Position numbers and translations under genes: made by a program
Source of the DNA: an uncultured Bacteroidales bacterium
Lineage (GTDB): Bacteria; Bacteroidota; Bacteroidia; Bacteroidales; Paludibacteraceae
DNA: 64,000 nucleotides
Direction of reading: 5' to 3'
Assembly: GCA_900321605.1 (NCBI GenBank)
Contig: ONWR01000003.1
Location: 20,153 to 84,152 of the forward strand
Notes under the pieces: model-generated
What the model saw: the letters and a program-made list of their open reading frames with translations, nothing else
What the model was told of the DNA's origin: nothing
Databases searched by the model: none
Shown here: piece by piece, positions 25,192 through 33,994 of the stretch
Numbering within the stretch: position 1 is the stretch's first letter
Layout: every line of letters starts with the position of its first letter

Positions 25192-27215
25192 TGGCAAATA
25201 GCTTGTATGCGACGGTTTATAACGGCGTGTGCGGGGAACATCTGACATGGAGTTATGACACGGAGACGGCGCACATGACCATTGAGGGCTACGGCGAGTT
25301 GAAGAACACAGTCGATAGTCTCTGGTGGAACAAACAGGTGTTGCAGGCTTCGTCGTGGTCAACGAACTATAAGACGTACTATCCTTATAACTCGTGCAAA
25401 ACGATTTCGCTGCCGGAAGGGCTGACGGGATTCAGCGGTGCGACATTCCGGGATTGGTGGAACCTGACGGCGTGCGAGATCCCCGAAGGCGTGACAAAAA
25501 TACCTGCTTACCTATTTGAGAGCTGTTACCAGCTGAAAGAGATCAAACTGCCTAACTCGGTGGACACCGTGGGACAATACGCCTTCAGCAACTGTACGAC
25601 GATGGTAAAGTGCGATTTGGGCAAAGGGGTTAAGTATATCGGTCAGATGGCCTTCCAGAACTGCTATCACTTGAACTCTGTTCGCTGGTCGGACTGTCTG
25701 GAGGAGATAGACGGCAGTATTTTTGACGGCGAACCCGATAGAGCGTCATACGACCAAAATAGTGTAGCCACTATTCCGCTTCGGGACACGCTGTTTTTCC
25801 CGGCGACGTTCCTCTCAAACAAACAGATCTCGTGGTGCTACCACGATAGTCCTGTTATTGTTTGGAATGCCAAGAACCCTCCGGCTTCTTCGTCGGTATT
25901 TTATAATCTTTACTGCTATTGGAGGGGCGATTTTATCTTCGGTCCGGATGTAGAGTTTGTGCCGTCAGGTCTATGCCAGCAGGTACTCATGAAGAAAATC
26001 GTGCTGCCTGAGGGCTGTAAATATATCGGTTCAGGCGCCTTCTTGGGTAACAACAAGTTGGATACAGTTATCCTTCCTTCTACGCTGACAGCTATTCACC
26101 AAGAGGCTTTCAAGGGATGTACGAAGATTCAGCGAATCACTATACCTCAGAAAGTGAAAGCCATCAATTCTTCCGTATTCAACGGGTGTTCAGCCTTGAG
26201 GCGAGTCGAGATACCGGATAGCGTCAGCACTATCGGGGATAATGCCTTCTCAGGATGTCCGAACTTGGATTCTATCGTACTGCCGAAAGAACTGACCATG
26301 ATCGGCGGAAGTGCGTTCTCGGGGGTTAAGTTGCAAGATTCGCTGGTTATTCCCGACAAGGTAATCTCCATTGGCACGAACGCCTTTGAAAACTGGAGTG
26401 CGCTCAAGGAGTTGTCGATTGGCAAAAACGTCGTTCTCATCGGGGATAATGCCTTCAAGGGCGACAGCGCGATAACACATATTTCCGTCTGGGCAGCTAC
26501 TCCTCCTGCGGTAAGCGAAGGGACATTGGCGGACATTCCTGACAGTACTTTATTGAGTGTGTTACCTGATAGCCGTAAACTTTATCGCGAGCACCCTTAT
26601 TGGGGACGGTTCCGTATGAGCGATGTACCGGATTCGGCGATGATCCAACGTACCGTGACTGTGGATGCTGCGGAAACGACAGCGGATTTCACATGGCCGA
26701 CAGACAGCGCGGCGCATAGTTATCAGATAGATATATACAAAGACGGCGCGGTGTTCTGCAAGCTGACGTTAGGCAACAGAGGACAGCTGTTAGGCATCTC
26801 CTTCTCCGCGCCGGGCAGAAAAATGTCCAATATGCAATCTCAAATCTCAAATGCTGACGATAGTCAGCCCTATACCCTCTCCTTCAAAGTGACAGGTCTC
26901 GATGCTGCTTCGCGGTATAACTACGTCCTCTCTACCCTCGATGCAACCGGAACGCCTATTCACGTCTATACCGGAGCTTTTGCGACCACCGGCTATTCGG
27001 GCGAAAAGCCTGTTGGTGACGGTCAGGAGATCATCCCGACACCGCCTGTCATTCCCGCGGATCCCGAAGCATCAGAAACACCCACCGGCATCGAAGAATT
27101 ATCCGATGAAACCGGCACTTTTGAGGGTTCGAACGGCAAGATTCTCCGTAATGGTCAACTCCTCATCCGTCACGGCAAAAACTGCTACACCCTCACTGGT
27201 CAGGAAATGAAATAA
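25149..27215 (+). CDS. BspA-like leucine-rich repeat surface protein
   Basis: A 688-aa paralogue of the preceding protein. The first 14 codons are the same at DNA level, the LRR body (about 70-480) has diverged, and the fibronectin-III-like domain and Pro-rich linker (GDGQEIIPTPPVIPADPEAS) are again close. In the Fn3-like domain a short phrase repeat encodes MSNMQSQISNADDS where the sister protein has a different loop. The tail (ILRNGQLLIRHGKNCYTLTG) is of the same type but clearly different in DNA. This is a mosaic: conserved ends, variable middle. The gene ends 11 bp before the structured repeat element. Confidence 0.87.
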   Translation: MKTKVSIILVCLTMMANSLYATVYNGVCGEHLTWSYDTETAHMTIEGYGELKNTVDSLWWNKQVLQASSWSTNYKTYYPYNSCKTISLPEGLTGFSGATFRDWWNLTACEIPEGVTKIPAYLFESCYQLKEIKLPNSVDTVGQYAFSNCTTMVKCDLGKGVKYIGQMAFQNCYHLNSVRWSDCLEEIDGSIFDGEPDRASYDQNSVATIPLRDTLFFPATFLSNKQISWCYHDSPVIVWNAKNPPASSSVFYNLYCYWRGDFIFGPDVEFVPSGLCQQVLMKKIVLPEGCKYIGSGAFLGNNKLDTVILPSTLTAIHQEAFKGCTKIQRITIPQKVKAINSSVFNGCSALRRVEIPDSVSTIGDNAFSGCPNLDSIVLPKELTMIGGSAFSGVKLQDSLVIPDKVISIGTNAFENWSALKELSIGKNVVLIGDNAFKGDSAITHISVWAATPPAVSEGTLADIPDSTLLSVLPDSRKLYREHPYWGRFRMSDVPDSAMIQRTVTVDAAETTADFTWPTDSAAHSYQIDIYKDGAVFCKLTLGNRGQLLGISFSAPGRKMSNMQSQISNADDSQPYTLSFKVTGLDAASRYNYVLSTLDATGTPIHVYTGAFATTGYSGEKPVGDGQEIIPTPPVIPADPEASETPTGIEELSDETGTFEGSNGKILRNGQLLIRHGKNCYTLTGQEMK
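26820..26854. repeat. Phrase repeat inside the LRR gene
   Basis: TCCAATATGCAATCTCAAATCTCAAAT phrases, in frame. Close to the words at the prmC start (12970-13008). Confidence 0.75.
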
Positions 27216-27225
27216 CTTACTCTCG

Positions 27226-27394
27226 TTAATCAATAAGGAATCATTAAGGAATATATAAGGAATCACTAAAGATTTAAACGTTCTGTATTATATACTATGT
27301 ATATAATACTATATAGATCCATGTATAAAAATTTCTCATGGCAGAAATGGCATAAATGGCAAAAGTTTTGCCATTTCTGCCACTTTTGCCAATG
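27226..27394 (+). repeat. Structured repeat element, copy 1
   Basis: The 329-bp gap between genes is filled by this element and a promoter. In order: degenerate AAGGAATATAT units, a hairpin GTATTATATA-CTATG-TATATAATAC (27284-27308), TAGATCCATGTATAAAAATTTCTCATGG, read as a linker, and a GGCAGAAATGG/ATTTCTGCC palindromic block ending near 27390. An inverted copy of about 93% identity by eye is at 52917-53142. No ORF is inside. Confidence 0.85.
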
Positions 27395-27453
27395 CAAAAA
27401 ATCAGTTTAACCATAAAAAATAACGAATTAGAAGATTTTTTTTATTCTTTTCC

Positions 27454-27484
27454 TTGCGTATATCAAAAAAAAGCAGTACTTTTG
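27454..27484 (+). promoter_or_regulatory. Core promoter for the 27544 gene
   Basis: TTG (27454-27456), spacer CGTATATC plus A8 and GCAG (20 nt), TACTTTTG (27477-27484). A short phrase repeat (27499-27540) fills the leader. Confidence 0.85.
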
Positions 27485-27543
27485 CATCCGCAAAGGTGAA
27501 AATGACCAAATGGGCTAACGACTAACGACCATCGACTTACAAA

Positions 27544-30500
27544 ATGAAACGTTTCTGGAGCATAGTTTTTGGGATATTGCTTGCGATGCCGGTGGTGGCG
27601 CAGGAGGAGCCGCTGTTTACGGACGGAACGCTTCTCTTCCGTGAGGATTTCGGCGGTAATGACCCGAACGATCCGGAAGTGATTTCTGATGCCAACGCTG
27701 CGCGGGCGGCTGTACTTGGCATGTCCTCTGGTTATATTCCCTGTTTGAGCCGGACAAGCGGGATGAGTAGCGGAAAGTTTTTGGTAACCAAACAAGGATA
27801 CCAAAATGGGATTCAGTGGCATATCATGGATGACCACACTTATCCGAACGACAAGACAAAAGGCTATCTCTTGCAGATAGACGGACGAGGGGATGATGCG
27901 CCGTTCTATACCACCACGATAGAAGATCTCTGCCCCGGTTCGCGTCTCACCTTCTCCGCTTATGTGGCGAATGTCATGACTTGGGGACATTATACGAACC
28001 CTAACAGGCATGATATCTATCCGCGGATGAAGTTTGTGCTGACCGATCCCTCTTCGGGGACCGAACTGGCAACCTACGACACAGGTGATATACCATTTGA
28101 CTCCGCATCCATCGGAGATAATTCGTGTTGGCAGAATTCTGCACATTGGCGGCTCATCGGTATGAACTTCACCGTGCCGAACGGCACATATCGCGTGAAA
28201 CTCACTATTTATAATAATGTAGCGCAGAATGGCAGCGGTAATGACTTTGTGTTGGATGATATTGAGATTCACCTCTGCACACCACCGGTGACGATAGAAG
28301 GAGAGACGGAAGTGTGTGAAAACACAGCGACCACCCTCACCGCTAACTTCAATAACGATGGTACGTTTGCAGAGCCATTAGCTTATAAATGGTGGCACTC
28401 TTTAGATAGCGTCACATGGTCGGAAATGTCCGGTTTCAACGGAGAAATTCTCACTTTCAATGCCGTACAAAAAAACGACTCGGGTTGGTATAAAGTTGCC
28501 GTTTCCGGCGACGGGAATATTGAGAATATCAACTGCCGTGCAATGAGTGAACCTTTCCGACTGCGCGTGAGCGAATGTGCTGAGAATCTTTGCATCGACG
28601 GAACGCTTCTCTTCCGTGAGGATTTCGGCGGTAATGACCCGTCCGATCCGGATGTTAGCATGGTGAATGTGCCGGGCATGAGCTCGCAGTACTACAACTC
28701 CGGCAACAGCTTGGGTAGCGGTAATTATACGATTCGCAAGGAGGGTTGGTTAAATGGCATCCAATGGCATCGGCAGGATGACCATACCTATCCCGACGAT
28801 AAGACCCGAGGCTATCTCTTGGAGGTGGACGGGATGGGAGGCGCGGAGCCGTTCTACAGCACGACAATAGACGGACTTTGTGCCGGAAGCAAACTGACCT
28901 TCAGCGCCTATGTGGTCAATGCGCACTATGCAGGACAGCTCGATTATTTCGGCGGCAGATACATCTATCCGCGAATGAAATTTGTGCTCAAAGACCCGAC
29001 TACCGGCAGTATTTTAGCCGAGAAATCTACCGGTGACATTCAGCCCGATTGGCGTTATGGTACGCCGGAGACTTGGAAATATGCCCGCGAGAACAGCCTG
29101 TCTGCGGAGTGGCAGTTGATCGGTATGAACTTTATTGTGCCGGATGGTATCGAGTCGATTCAGATGTTTATCTACAATGATGTTGAGCGAAACGGCACCG
29201 GAAATGATTTTGCATTAGATGACATCGAGATCCACCTGTGCGCACCACCGGTGGCGATAGAAGGAGAGACGGAAGTGTGTGAAAACGTGGCAACAACCCT
29301 GACCGCCAACTTGACCAACGATGGTACGTTTGCGGAACCTTTAGCTTATAAATGGTGGCACTCTTTAGATAGTGTCACATGGTCGGAAATGTCCGGTTTC
29401 AACGGAGAAATCCTCACTTTCAGCACCATCCAGAAAGCCGACTCGGGATGGTATAAAGTGGCTGTCTCCAGCGCAGAAAACATCGAGAGCGAGAACTGCC
29501 GTGCGATGAGTGAACCCTTCCGACTGAGAGTGAACAAATGTACGGAGGATCTCTGCACCGACGGCATACTCCTTTTCCGAGAGGACTTCGGCGGCAATGA
29601 TCCGTCCGATCCGAGGGTAGGTACCAACCCCGTGCCGGGCATGAGTTATACGCAGGCAACCAATGACGTTTTCCGTACTATGGGTTCCGGCAAATATATT
29701 GTCACCAAATCCGGTTACTGTAACGGCGATACCACCGGATGGTCTTTGCCCGGTGCGGACCAATCCACCTATCGCTCCCAATGGTACATTCAGGATGACC
29801 ATACCTATCCGAACGATTACTCTCGTGGGTATTTTATGGAGATAGACGGTAGCGGGGGTAATCAGCAGTTCTACCAAACGGAGATAAGCGGTCTTTGCGA
29901 AGGTATCGAATTGACTTTCAGCGCCTATGTGGCAAATGTGTTCACATGGTTTCAATACGATTGGTACACCCGAAACAGGGGGCCGGTTATTGCTCCATGT
30001 CTGAAGTTCGTGCTGACGAATCCACAGACAGGTGAGACCTTGGTGGAAAAGAACACGCAGCAGATTCCGTTTGCGGAGGACTTATCCGTTAAGACCGATT
30101 GGCAGTATTCATCACCATGGTATCTGGTGGGTATGAATTTCATTGTACCGACCGGTATACCCGCTATCCGGCTTACTATTTACAACAATGTGACCAATGG
30201 TAACGGTAATGATTTTGCGTTAGACGATATAGAGATTCGTCTTTGCATGACGCCGGACACGATACGGACGGACACGACGGTGTGCGACACGCTTCAGCAG
30301 ATTGCATGGCGCGGAAAGGAGTATGCCGTTGCGGCTACTCTGCGGGATACGGTATATAGTCACTGCGGGTTTGATAGTATTTACTATGAGTTACACGTAG
30401 CCACGAAGCATTGCGAGCCGCCTTGCCCGGAGTTGATCACTATTACGGTGGATACGGTGGTTTGCGACACGCTGATGCCGTACCGATGGCGGGATACGCT

Positions 30501-31344
30501 GTTTACAGAACCTGCTACCTATGAGATTCTGTATAAGAACGAACGGGGCTGTGACAGTCTGCTCCGTGTACTGACTCTTAATACCCAGATCTGCTGTCCG
30601 AAGATGGTGACTATTACCGCTGACACCATGGTTTGTGACACGTTGATGCCGTATCGCTGGCGAGACACGCTGTTTACAGAACCTGCTACCTATGAGATTC
30701 TGTATAAGAACGAACGGGGCTGTGACAGTCTGCTCCGTTTACTGACTTTAGGTACACAAGTGTGTTGTCCCAATGTGGTGACTATCACTGCGGACACCAC
30801 GGTCTGCGACACCTTGATGCCTTTTACGTGGACGATAGGCGGTCAGACTTTTGTGTTTGAACAAGCAGAGACGCAAGAACGGGAAATGCCACACCCGAAA
30901 TGGACGGAGTGTACCGGTACGAACTATGTGCTGCGTCTGGATACGTTCCATTGCGAGAAATTGTGGCAGATCATCGTCAATAAATACAACTGGCAGCTGT
31001 TGTTGGACAATGTGAGTTTGTCTCGTTTCTTTCCCCAAAACGCTGCGCGTACGTATCAATGGTACAAGAACGAAGCCCCGATACCCGGTGCTAACGGCGA
31101 TGATTACTCCGAGCAGAACGAGCTCTGCGGACGATTCCAACTGCGGGTAGAGATGGATGATGGTCAGACGATCTGGTCGAATCTCTTGGAGATAGGAAAA
31201 CCGCAGGTGGAAGAGCCGGTTCGCGTGCGGATCTACGACAGTCATGGTGTACCGGTGCAGGAAAACCAAGTGTCACACGGAGTGTATCTCTACCGCTATG
31301 AGCAGGGAGATCGGAAATGGACGGAGAAGAGACTGATACCATGA
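27544..31344 (+). CDS. Large repeat-containing T9SS-type surface protein
   Basis: A 1266-aa protein with a signal peptide (about 1-20). Three homologous blocks of about 330 residues each open with LLFREDFGGNDP and contain a lectin/jelly-roll-like region ending in GNDF.LDDIEIHLC; between them are Ig-like domains (ETEVCEN.ATTLTANF). Near residue 920 begins an array of 57-residue repeats with CDTLMPYRWRDTLFTEPAT, two of them nearly identical in DNA (171-bp period). A YQWYKNEAPIPGA Ig-like block and a T9SS type A-like tail (VYLYRYEQGDRKWTEKRLIP) close the protein. It is probably exported through the T9SS and attached to the surface. The stop overlaps the next start (ATGA). Confidence 0.82.
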   Translation: MKRFWSIVFGILLAMPVVAQEEPLFTDGTLLFREDFGGNDPNDPEVISDANAARAAVLGMSSGYIPCLSRTSGMSSGKFLVTKQGYQNGIQWHIMDDHTYPNDKTKGYLLQIDGRGDDAPFYTTTIEDLCPGSRLTFSAYVANVMTWGHYTNPNRHDIYPRMKFVLTDPSSGTELATYDTGDIPFDSASIGDNSCWQNSAHWRLIGMNFTVPNGTYRVKLTIYNNVAQNGSGNDFVLDDIEIHLCTPPVTIEGETEVCENTATTLTANFNNDGTFAEPLAYKWWHSLDSVTWSEMSGFNGEILTFNAVQKNDSGWYKVAVSGDGNIENINCRAMSEPFRLRVSECAENLCIDGTLLFREDFGGNDPSDPDVSMVNVPGMSSQYYNSGNSLGSGNYTIRKEGWLNGIQWHRQDDHTYPDDKTRGYLLEVDGMGGAEPFYSTTIDGLCAGSKLTFSAYVVNAHYAGQLDYFGGRYIYPRMKFVLKDPTTGSILAEKSTGDIQPDWRYGTPETWKYARENSLSAEWQLIGMNFIVPDGIESIQMFIYNDVERNGTGNDFALDDIEIHLCAPPVAIEGETEVCENVATTLTANLTNDGTFAEPLAYKWWHSLDSVTWSEMSGFNGEILTFSTIQKADSGWYKVAVSSAENIESENCRAMSEPFRLRVNKCTEDLCTDGILLFREDFGGNDPSDPRVGTNPVPGMSYTQATNDVFRTMGSGKYIVTKSGYCNGDTTGWSLPGADQSTYRSQWYIQDDHTYPNDYSRGYFMEIDGSGGNQQFYQTEISGLCEGIELTFSAYVANVFTWFQYDWYTRNRGPVIAPCLKFVLTNPQTGETLVEKNTQQIPFAEDLSVKTDWQYSSPWYLVGMNFIVPTGIPAIRLTIYNNVTNGNGNDFALDDIEIRLCMTPDTIRTDTTVCDTLQQIAWRGKEYAVAATLRDTVYSHCGFDSIYYELHVATKHCEPPCPELITITVDTVVCDTLMPYRWRDTLFTEPATYEILYKNERGCDSLLRVLTLNTQICCPKMVTITADTMVCDTLMPYRWRDTLFTEPATYEILYKNERGCDSLLRLLTLGTQVCCPNVVTITADTTVCDTLMPFTWTIGGQTFVFEQAETQEREMPHPKWTECTGTNYVLRLDTFHCEKLWQIIVNKYNWQLLLDNVSLSRFFPQNAARTYQWYKNEAPIPGANGDDYSEQNELCGRFQLRVEMDDGQTIWSNLLEIGKPQVEEPVRVRIYDSHGVPVQENQVSHGVYLYRYEQGDRKWTEKRLIP
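30461..30771 (+). repeat. 171-bp tandem coding repeat in the surface protein gene
   Basis: Two nearly identical units starting near 30461 and 30632, each encoding 57 residues with paired cysteines. A long central stretch is identical between the units. A third, diverged unit follows. Confidence 0.85.
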
Positions 31345-32249
31345 GAAGACTGTTCTACATACTGATGGTTTTGCCGATGATGGTTCATGCCGAGCACCTG
31401 TTTGAAATGGGTATTCACGGCGGTGTTGCAGGCTGGTCTTCGAAAATGGTCTATGTGAACAAACAAGTTGGTTTTCAGGGCGGTGCGCAGGTTTATTATA
31501 CCTATCTCTCGCCGTACGTGATTGGTTTTCGAACGGGTCTGAGCTTGGATTGCCACCAAGCTGGCTTTGCCAAGACGAATTACGAAGACCAATATACGAC
31601 TATCGATTTTGATAACCAACGAATGGAGATCGACTATACTATCGGTCGCCTCACCGAACGCTATATTTCTTGGTCAGTTGGCGTGCCGCTGCAAGTAGCG
31701 CTTTCGTATGACCGTTTCTTGTTTTATGTAGGCGCCAAAGCGGTCTTCCCGATGTCCACATCGTGGAAACAGAAAGCCGCTCATACCGCGCTCTCGGTCT
31801 ATTATCCGGATTATAACAACCGCGTGGAGGAGTCGTTCCCTTTGGCGGCTTCGCGGGATTTTGAGATGAGTAACAGCGGCAAAACAGACCTGCCGAAAGT
31901 GCAATGGTGGTTAGCCACGGAGCTGAGTTATCGGATCCCTTTGCATACATGGTCGCGCAATCATCGTTCGTACCTCATCGTAGGCGCCTATTTCGACTAC
32001 TGTTTTACGCCTTACTCGCCGGTTCATAGCTCTGTCGAGAGTATGATTATGCTGAGTGACACACGTGACGGTTTTCCGTTGCAAAGGCTCCTCACACCGG
32101 TCATGGAAGCTACTCGTCAAGGAAGGCAGTTAGTGAGCCAATGTGCGCTTTTTGATGTCGGTATCAAACTCTCTTATGCCCTCTCTCCCTATGACCGCGA
32201 GACCCGCCAAAAGAGCTTTCCTTGCCGCTGTCTTCCCTTCAGCAGATAG
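31341..32249 (+). CDS. Outer-membrane beta-barrel protein paired with the T9SS protein
   Basis: A 302-aa protein with a signal peptide (about 1-18, RRLFYILMVLPMMVHA). The rest is made of alternating strands typical of an outer-membrane barrel: HLFEMGIHGGVAGWS, QVYYTYLSPYVIGFRTGLSL, and repeated aromatic strand ends. It resembles the barrel parts of the OmpA proteins at 21314 and 34916 but lacks the OmpA domain. The start ATG (31341) overlaps the stop of the preceding gene, so the two are made together. A partner role for the large protein (as PorP/SprF proteins have for T9SS adhesins) is inferred from context; I cannot assign it to the PorP/SprF family. The gene is followed by a strong terminator. 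Confidence 0.75.
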   Translation: MRRLFYILMVLPMMVHAEHLFEMGIHGGVAGWSSKMVYVNKQVGFQGGAQVYYTYLSPYVIGFRTGLSLDCHQAGFAKTNYEDQYTTIDFDNQRMEIDYTIGRLTERYISWSVGVPLQVALSYDRFLFYVGAKAVFPMSTSWKQKAAHTALSVYYPDYNNRVEESFPLAASRDFEMSNSGKTDLPKVQWWLATELSYRIPLHTWSRNHRSYLIVGAYFDYCFTPYSPVHSSVESMIMLSDTRDGFPLQRLLTPVMEATRQGRQLVSQCALFDVGIKLSYALSPYDRETRQKSFPCRCLPFSR

Positions 32250-32255
32250 CCAAAC

Positions 32256-32279
32256 GCACCCTCTTGGGTGCTTTTTTTG
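32256..32279 (+). terminator. Rho-independent terminator
   Basis: GCACCC-TCTT-GGGTGC followed by seven T residues, directly after the barrel gene. Confidence 0.9.
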
Positions 32280-32297
32280 TAAAAAAATCTTCATTTA

Positions 32298-32329
32298 TTT
32301 GCATATATCCCAAAAAATTATTACCTTTG
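32298..32329 (+). promoter_or_regulatory. Core promoter for rfbC-rfbD
   Basis: TTTG (32298-32301), spacer CATATATCCC plus A-tract (20 nt), TACCTTTG (32322-32329). A phrase repeat (32341-32378) lies in the leader. Confidence 0.85.
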
Positions 32330-32381
32330 CACACTTTTTTATAAATTGTACATCGTAAATTGTTAAATCGTACATAAACTA

Positions 32382-32930
32382 ATGAATATTATTAAGACTC
32401 CGATTGAGGGATTGTTGGTGATTGAGCCGCAGGTATTCAAGGATGCACGCGGGTATTTCGTGGAGACGTACAACGAGCAGCGTTACCGCGAGGCAGGGAT
32501 AGATGCGCAGTTCGTGCAGGACAACCAGAGTTGTTCGTCTTACGGTGTGGTACGCGGTTTGCATTTCCAGCGTCCTCCTTATACGCAGGCTAAGTTAGTG
32601 TGCTGCACGGTAGGCAGGGTGTTGGATGTAGCGGTGGATCTGCGAAAGGACAGCCCCACTTTCGGACAATGGTACAGCGTGGAGTTGAGCGAGGAGAACA
32701 AACGGCAGTTCTTTATCCCGAAAGGTTTTGCACACGGCTTCTCGGTGTTGAGCAATCAGGCTATTTTTACCTATAAATGCGATAACCTCTATCACCCCGA
32801 GGCAGATGGCGGACTGCTGCTGAGCGACCCGGATTTGGCGATCGATTGGCAAGTCCCGGCAGAGTTGCGCATTATAAGCCCCAAAGACACCAAACATCCT
32901 AAAATGGCAGAATTCAAAACGCCATTTTGA
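32382..32930 (+). CDS. rfbC: dTDP-4-dehydrorhamnose 3,5-epimerase
   Basis: A 182-aa cupin-fold enzyme of dTDP-L-rhamnose synthesis. It converts dTDP-4-keto-6-deoxyglucose to the rhamno epimer. Family features are DARGYFVETYN, the substrate-binding run QDNQSCSSYGVVRGLHFQ (catalytic His in GLHFQ), and FFIPKGFAHGF. Length is normal. It is followed by rfbD after 138 bp of phrase repeats. The rfbA and rfbB partners are not in the window. The product feeds rhamnose-containing surface polysaccharides. Confidence 0.95.
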   Translation: MNIIKTPIEGLLVIEPQVFKDARGYFVETYNEQRYREAGIDAQFVQDNQSCSSYGVVRGLHFQRPPYTQAKLVCCTVGRVLDVAVDLRKDSPTFGQWYSVELSEENKRQFFIPKGFAHGFSVLSNQAIFTYKCDNLYHPEADGGLLLSDPDLAIDWQVPAELRIISPKDTKHPKMAEFKTPF

Positions 32931-33066
32931 TTGACGATTTGACGATTGACGAGGTACGATTGATGGACGATTGAGAATAATTGACGATTGTCCGCCGCGT
33001 AAATCGTAAATAAATAAAACTCGTAAATAAATCGTAAATCGTAAATGACCAAATCGTAAATAAAGA
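32930..33066. repeat. Phrase-repeat block between rfbC and rfbD
   Basis: The whole gap is made of two word families: TTGACGATT variants (to about 32990) and CGTAAATAAAT/CGTAAATCG variants (about 33000-33066). No promoter or terminator is recognisable in it. Confidence 0.85.
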
Positions 33067-33068
33067 AG

Positions 33069-33932
33069 ATGAATATACTTGTAACCGGAAGTAACGGACA
33101 GTTAGGCAATGAGATGCGTGTGTTGAGTAAAGAGCACGCGAAACATCGGTATTTCTTCACGGACGTAGTTCCGGCGGAAGAGACGTTCGCATTGGATATA
33201 TGCGACAAAGCAGCTGTGTCTGCGTTCGTGGAAGCGCAAGCGATCGATCTGATTGTCAATTGTGCTGCTTATACGAATGTAGATAAGGCGGAGGAAGACG
33301 AGGCAACGGCGATGAAGATCAATGCTGACGCCTTGGGCGTGTTGGGTACGCAGGGTGTGAAGGTCATTCATGTGAGCACCGATTATGTGTTCTCCGGCGA
33401 TGAGCATGTGCCTTGCCGAGAAACGGATCCGGTGGCTCCGCGTACGGCGTACGGACGTACCAAATACGCCGGTGAGAAGACCCTGTTGGGGGTTTGTCCC
33501 GAGGCGGTGATCCTGCGTACGGCGTGGTTGTACTCGACATACGGCAATAACTTCGTGAAGACGATGATCCGTTTGGGCAAAGAGAAAAAAGAGTTAGGCG
33601 TGGTCTTTGACCAGATCGGAACCCCGACTTATGCAGCCGACCTCGCACAAGCGATCTTTGCCGTGATTGAGTCGCCTGTTTGGCACGCAGGTATCTATCA
33701 TTTCACGAACGAAGGTGTGTGCTCGTGGTACGATTTTACCCTCGCAATCCACGAGGCTGCAGGTATCAACGGATGTCAAGTTCGCCCGATTTTATCGGAA
33801 GAATATCAGTACAAGACCCCGCGTCCGCACTACAGCGTACTCGATAAGTCGAAGTTCAAGAAGACTTTCAACGTTACCATACCTCACTGGCGTGAGAGTT
33901 TAGAACGTTGCGTTAAACTGTTAAATAGTTAA
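33069..33932 (+). CDS. rfbD: dTDP-4-dehydrorhamnose reductase
   Basis: A 287-aa short-chain dehydrogenase that performs the last step of dTDP-L-rhamnose synthesis. The N-terminal nucleotide-binding motif is TGSNGQLGNE (residues 6-15). The family segments NCAAYTNVDKAEED and STDYVFSGD and the catalytic YGRTKYAGE (YxxxK) are all present. Length is normal. ATG 33069 directly follows the repeat block. The stop (33930-33932) is at the start of another repeat with two small hairpins. Confidence 0.95.
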   Translation: MNILVTGSNGQLGNEMRVLSKEHAKHRYFFTDVVPAEETFALDICDKAAVSAFVEAQAIDLIVNCAAYTNVDKAEEDEATAMKINADALGVLGTQGVKVIHVSTDYVFSGDEHVPCRETDPVAPRTAYGRTKYAGEKTLLGVCPEAVILRTAWLYSTYGNNFVKTMIRLGKEKKELGVVFDQIGTPTYAADLAQAIFAVIESPVWHAGIYHFTNEGVCSWYDFTLAIHEAAGINGCQVRPILSEEYQYKTPRPHYSVLDKSKFKKTFNVTIPHWRESLERCVKLLNS

Positions 33933-33993
33933 AATGGTTCACTACGTGAACGTTAAAGAGTTAAAATGGTCGCTACGCGACGTTAAATGGTTA
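33912..33993. repeat. Phrase repeat with two hairpins after rfbD
   Basis: Words GTTAAA and TTAAAATGG alternate. Two hairpins share flanks and a TAC loop but have different stems: GTTCAC/GTGAAC (33937-33951) and GTCGC/GCGAC (33969-33981). Confidence 0.8.
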
Positions 33994-33994
33994 G

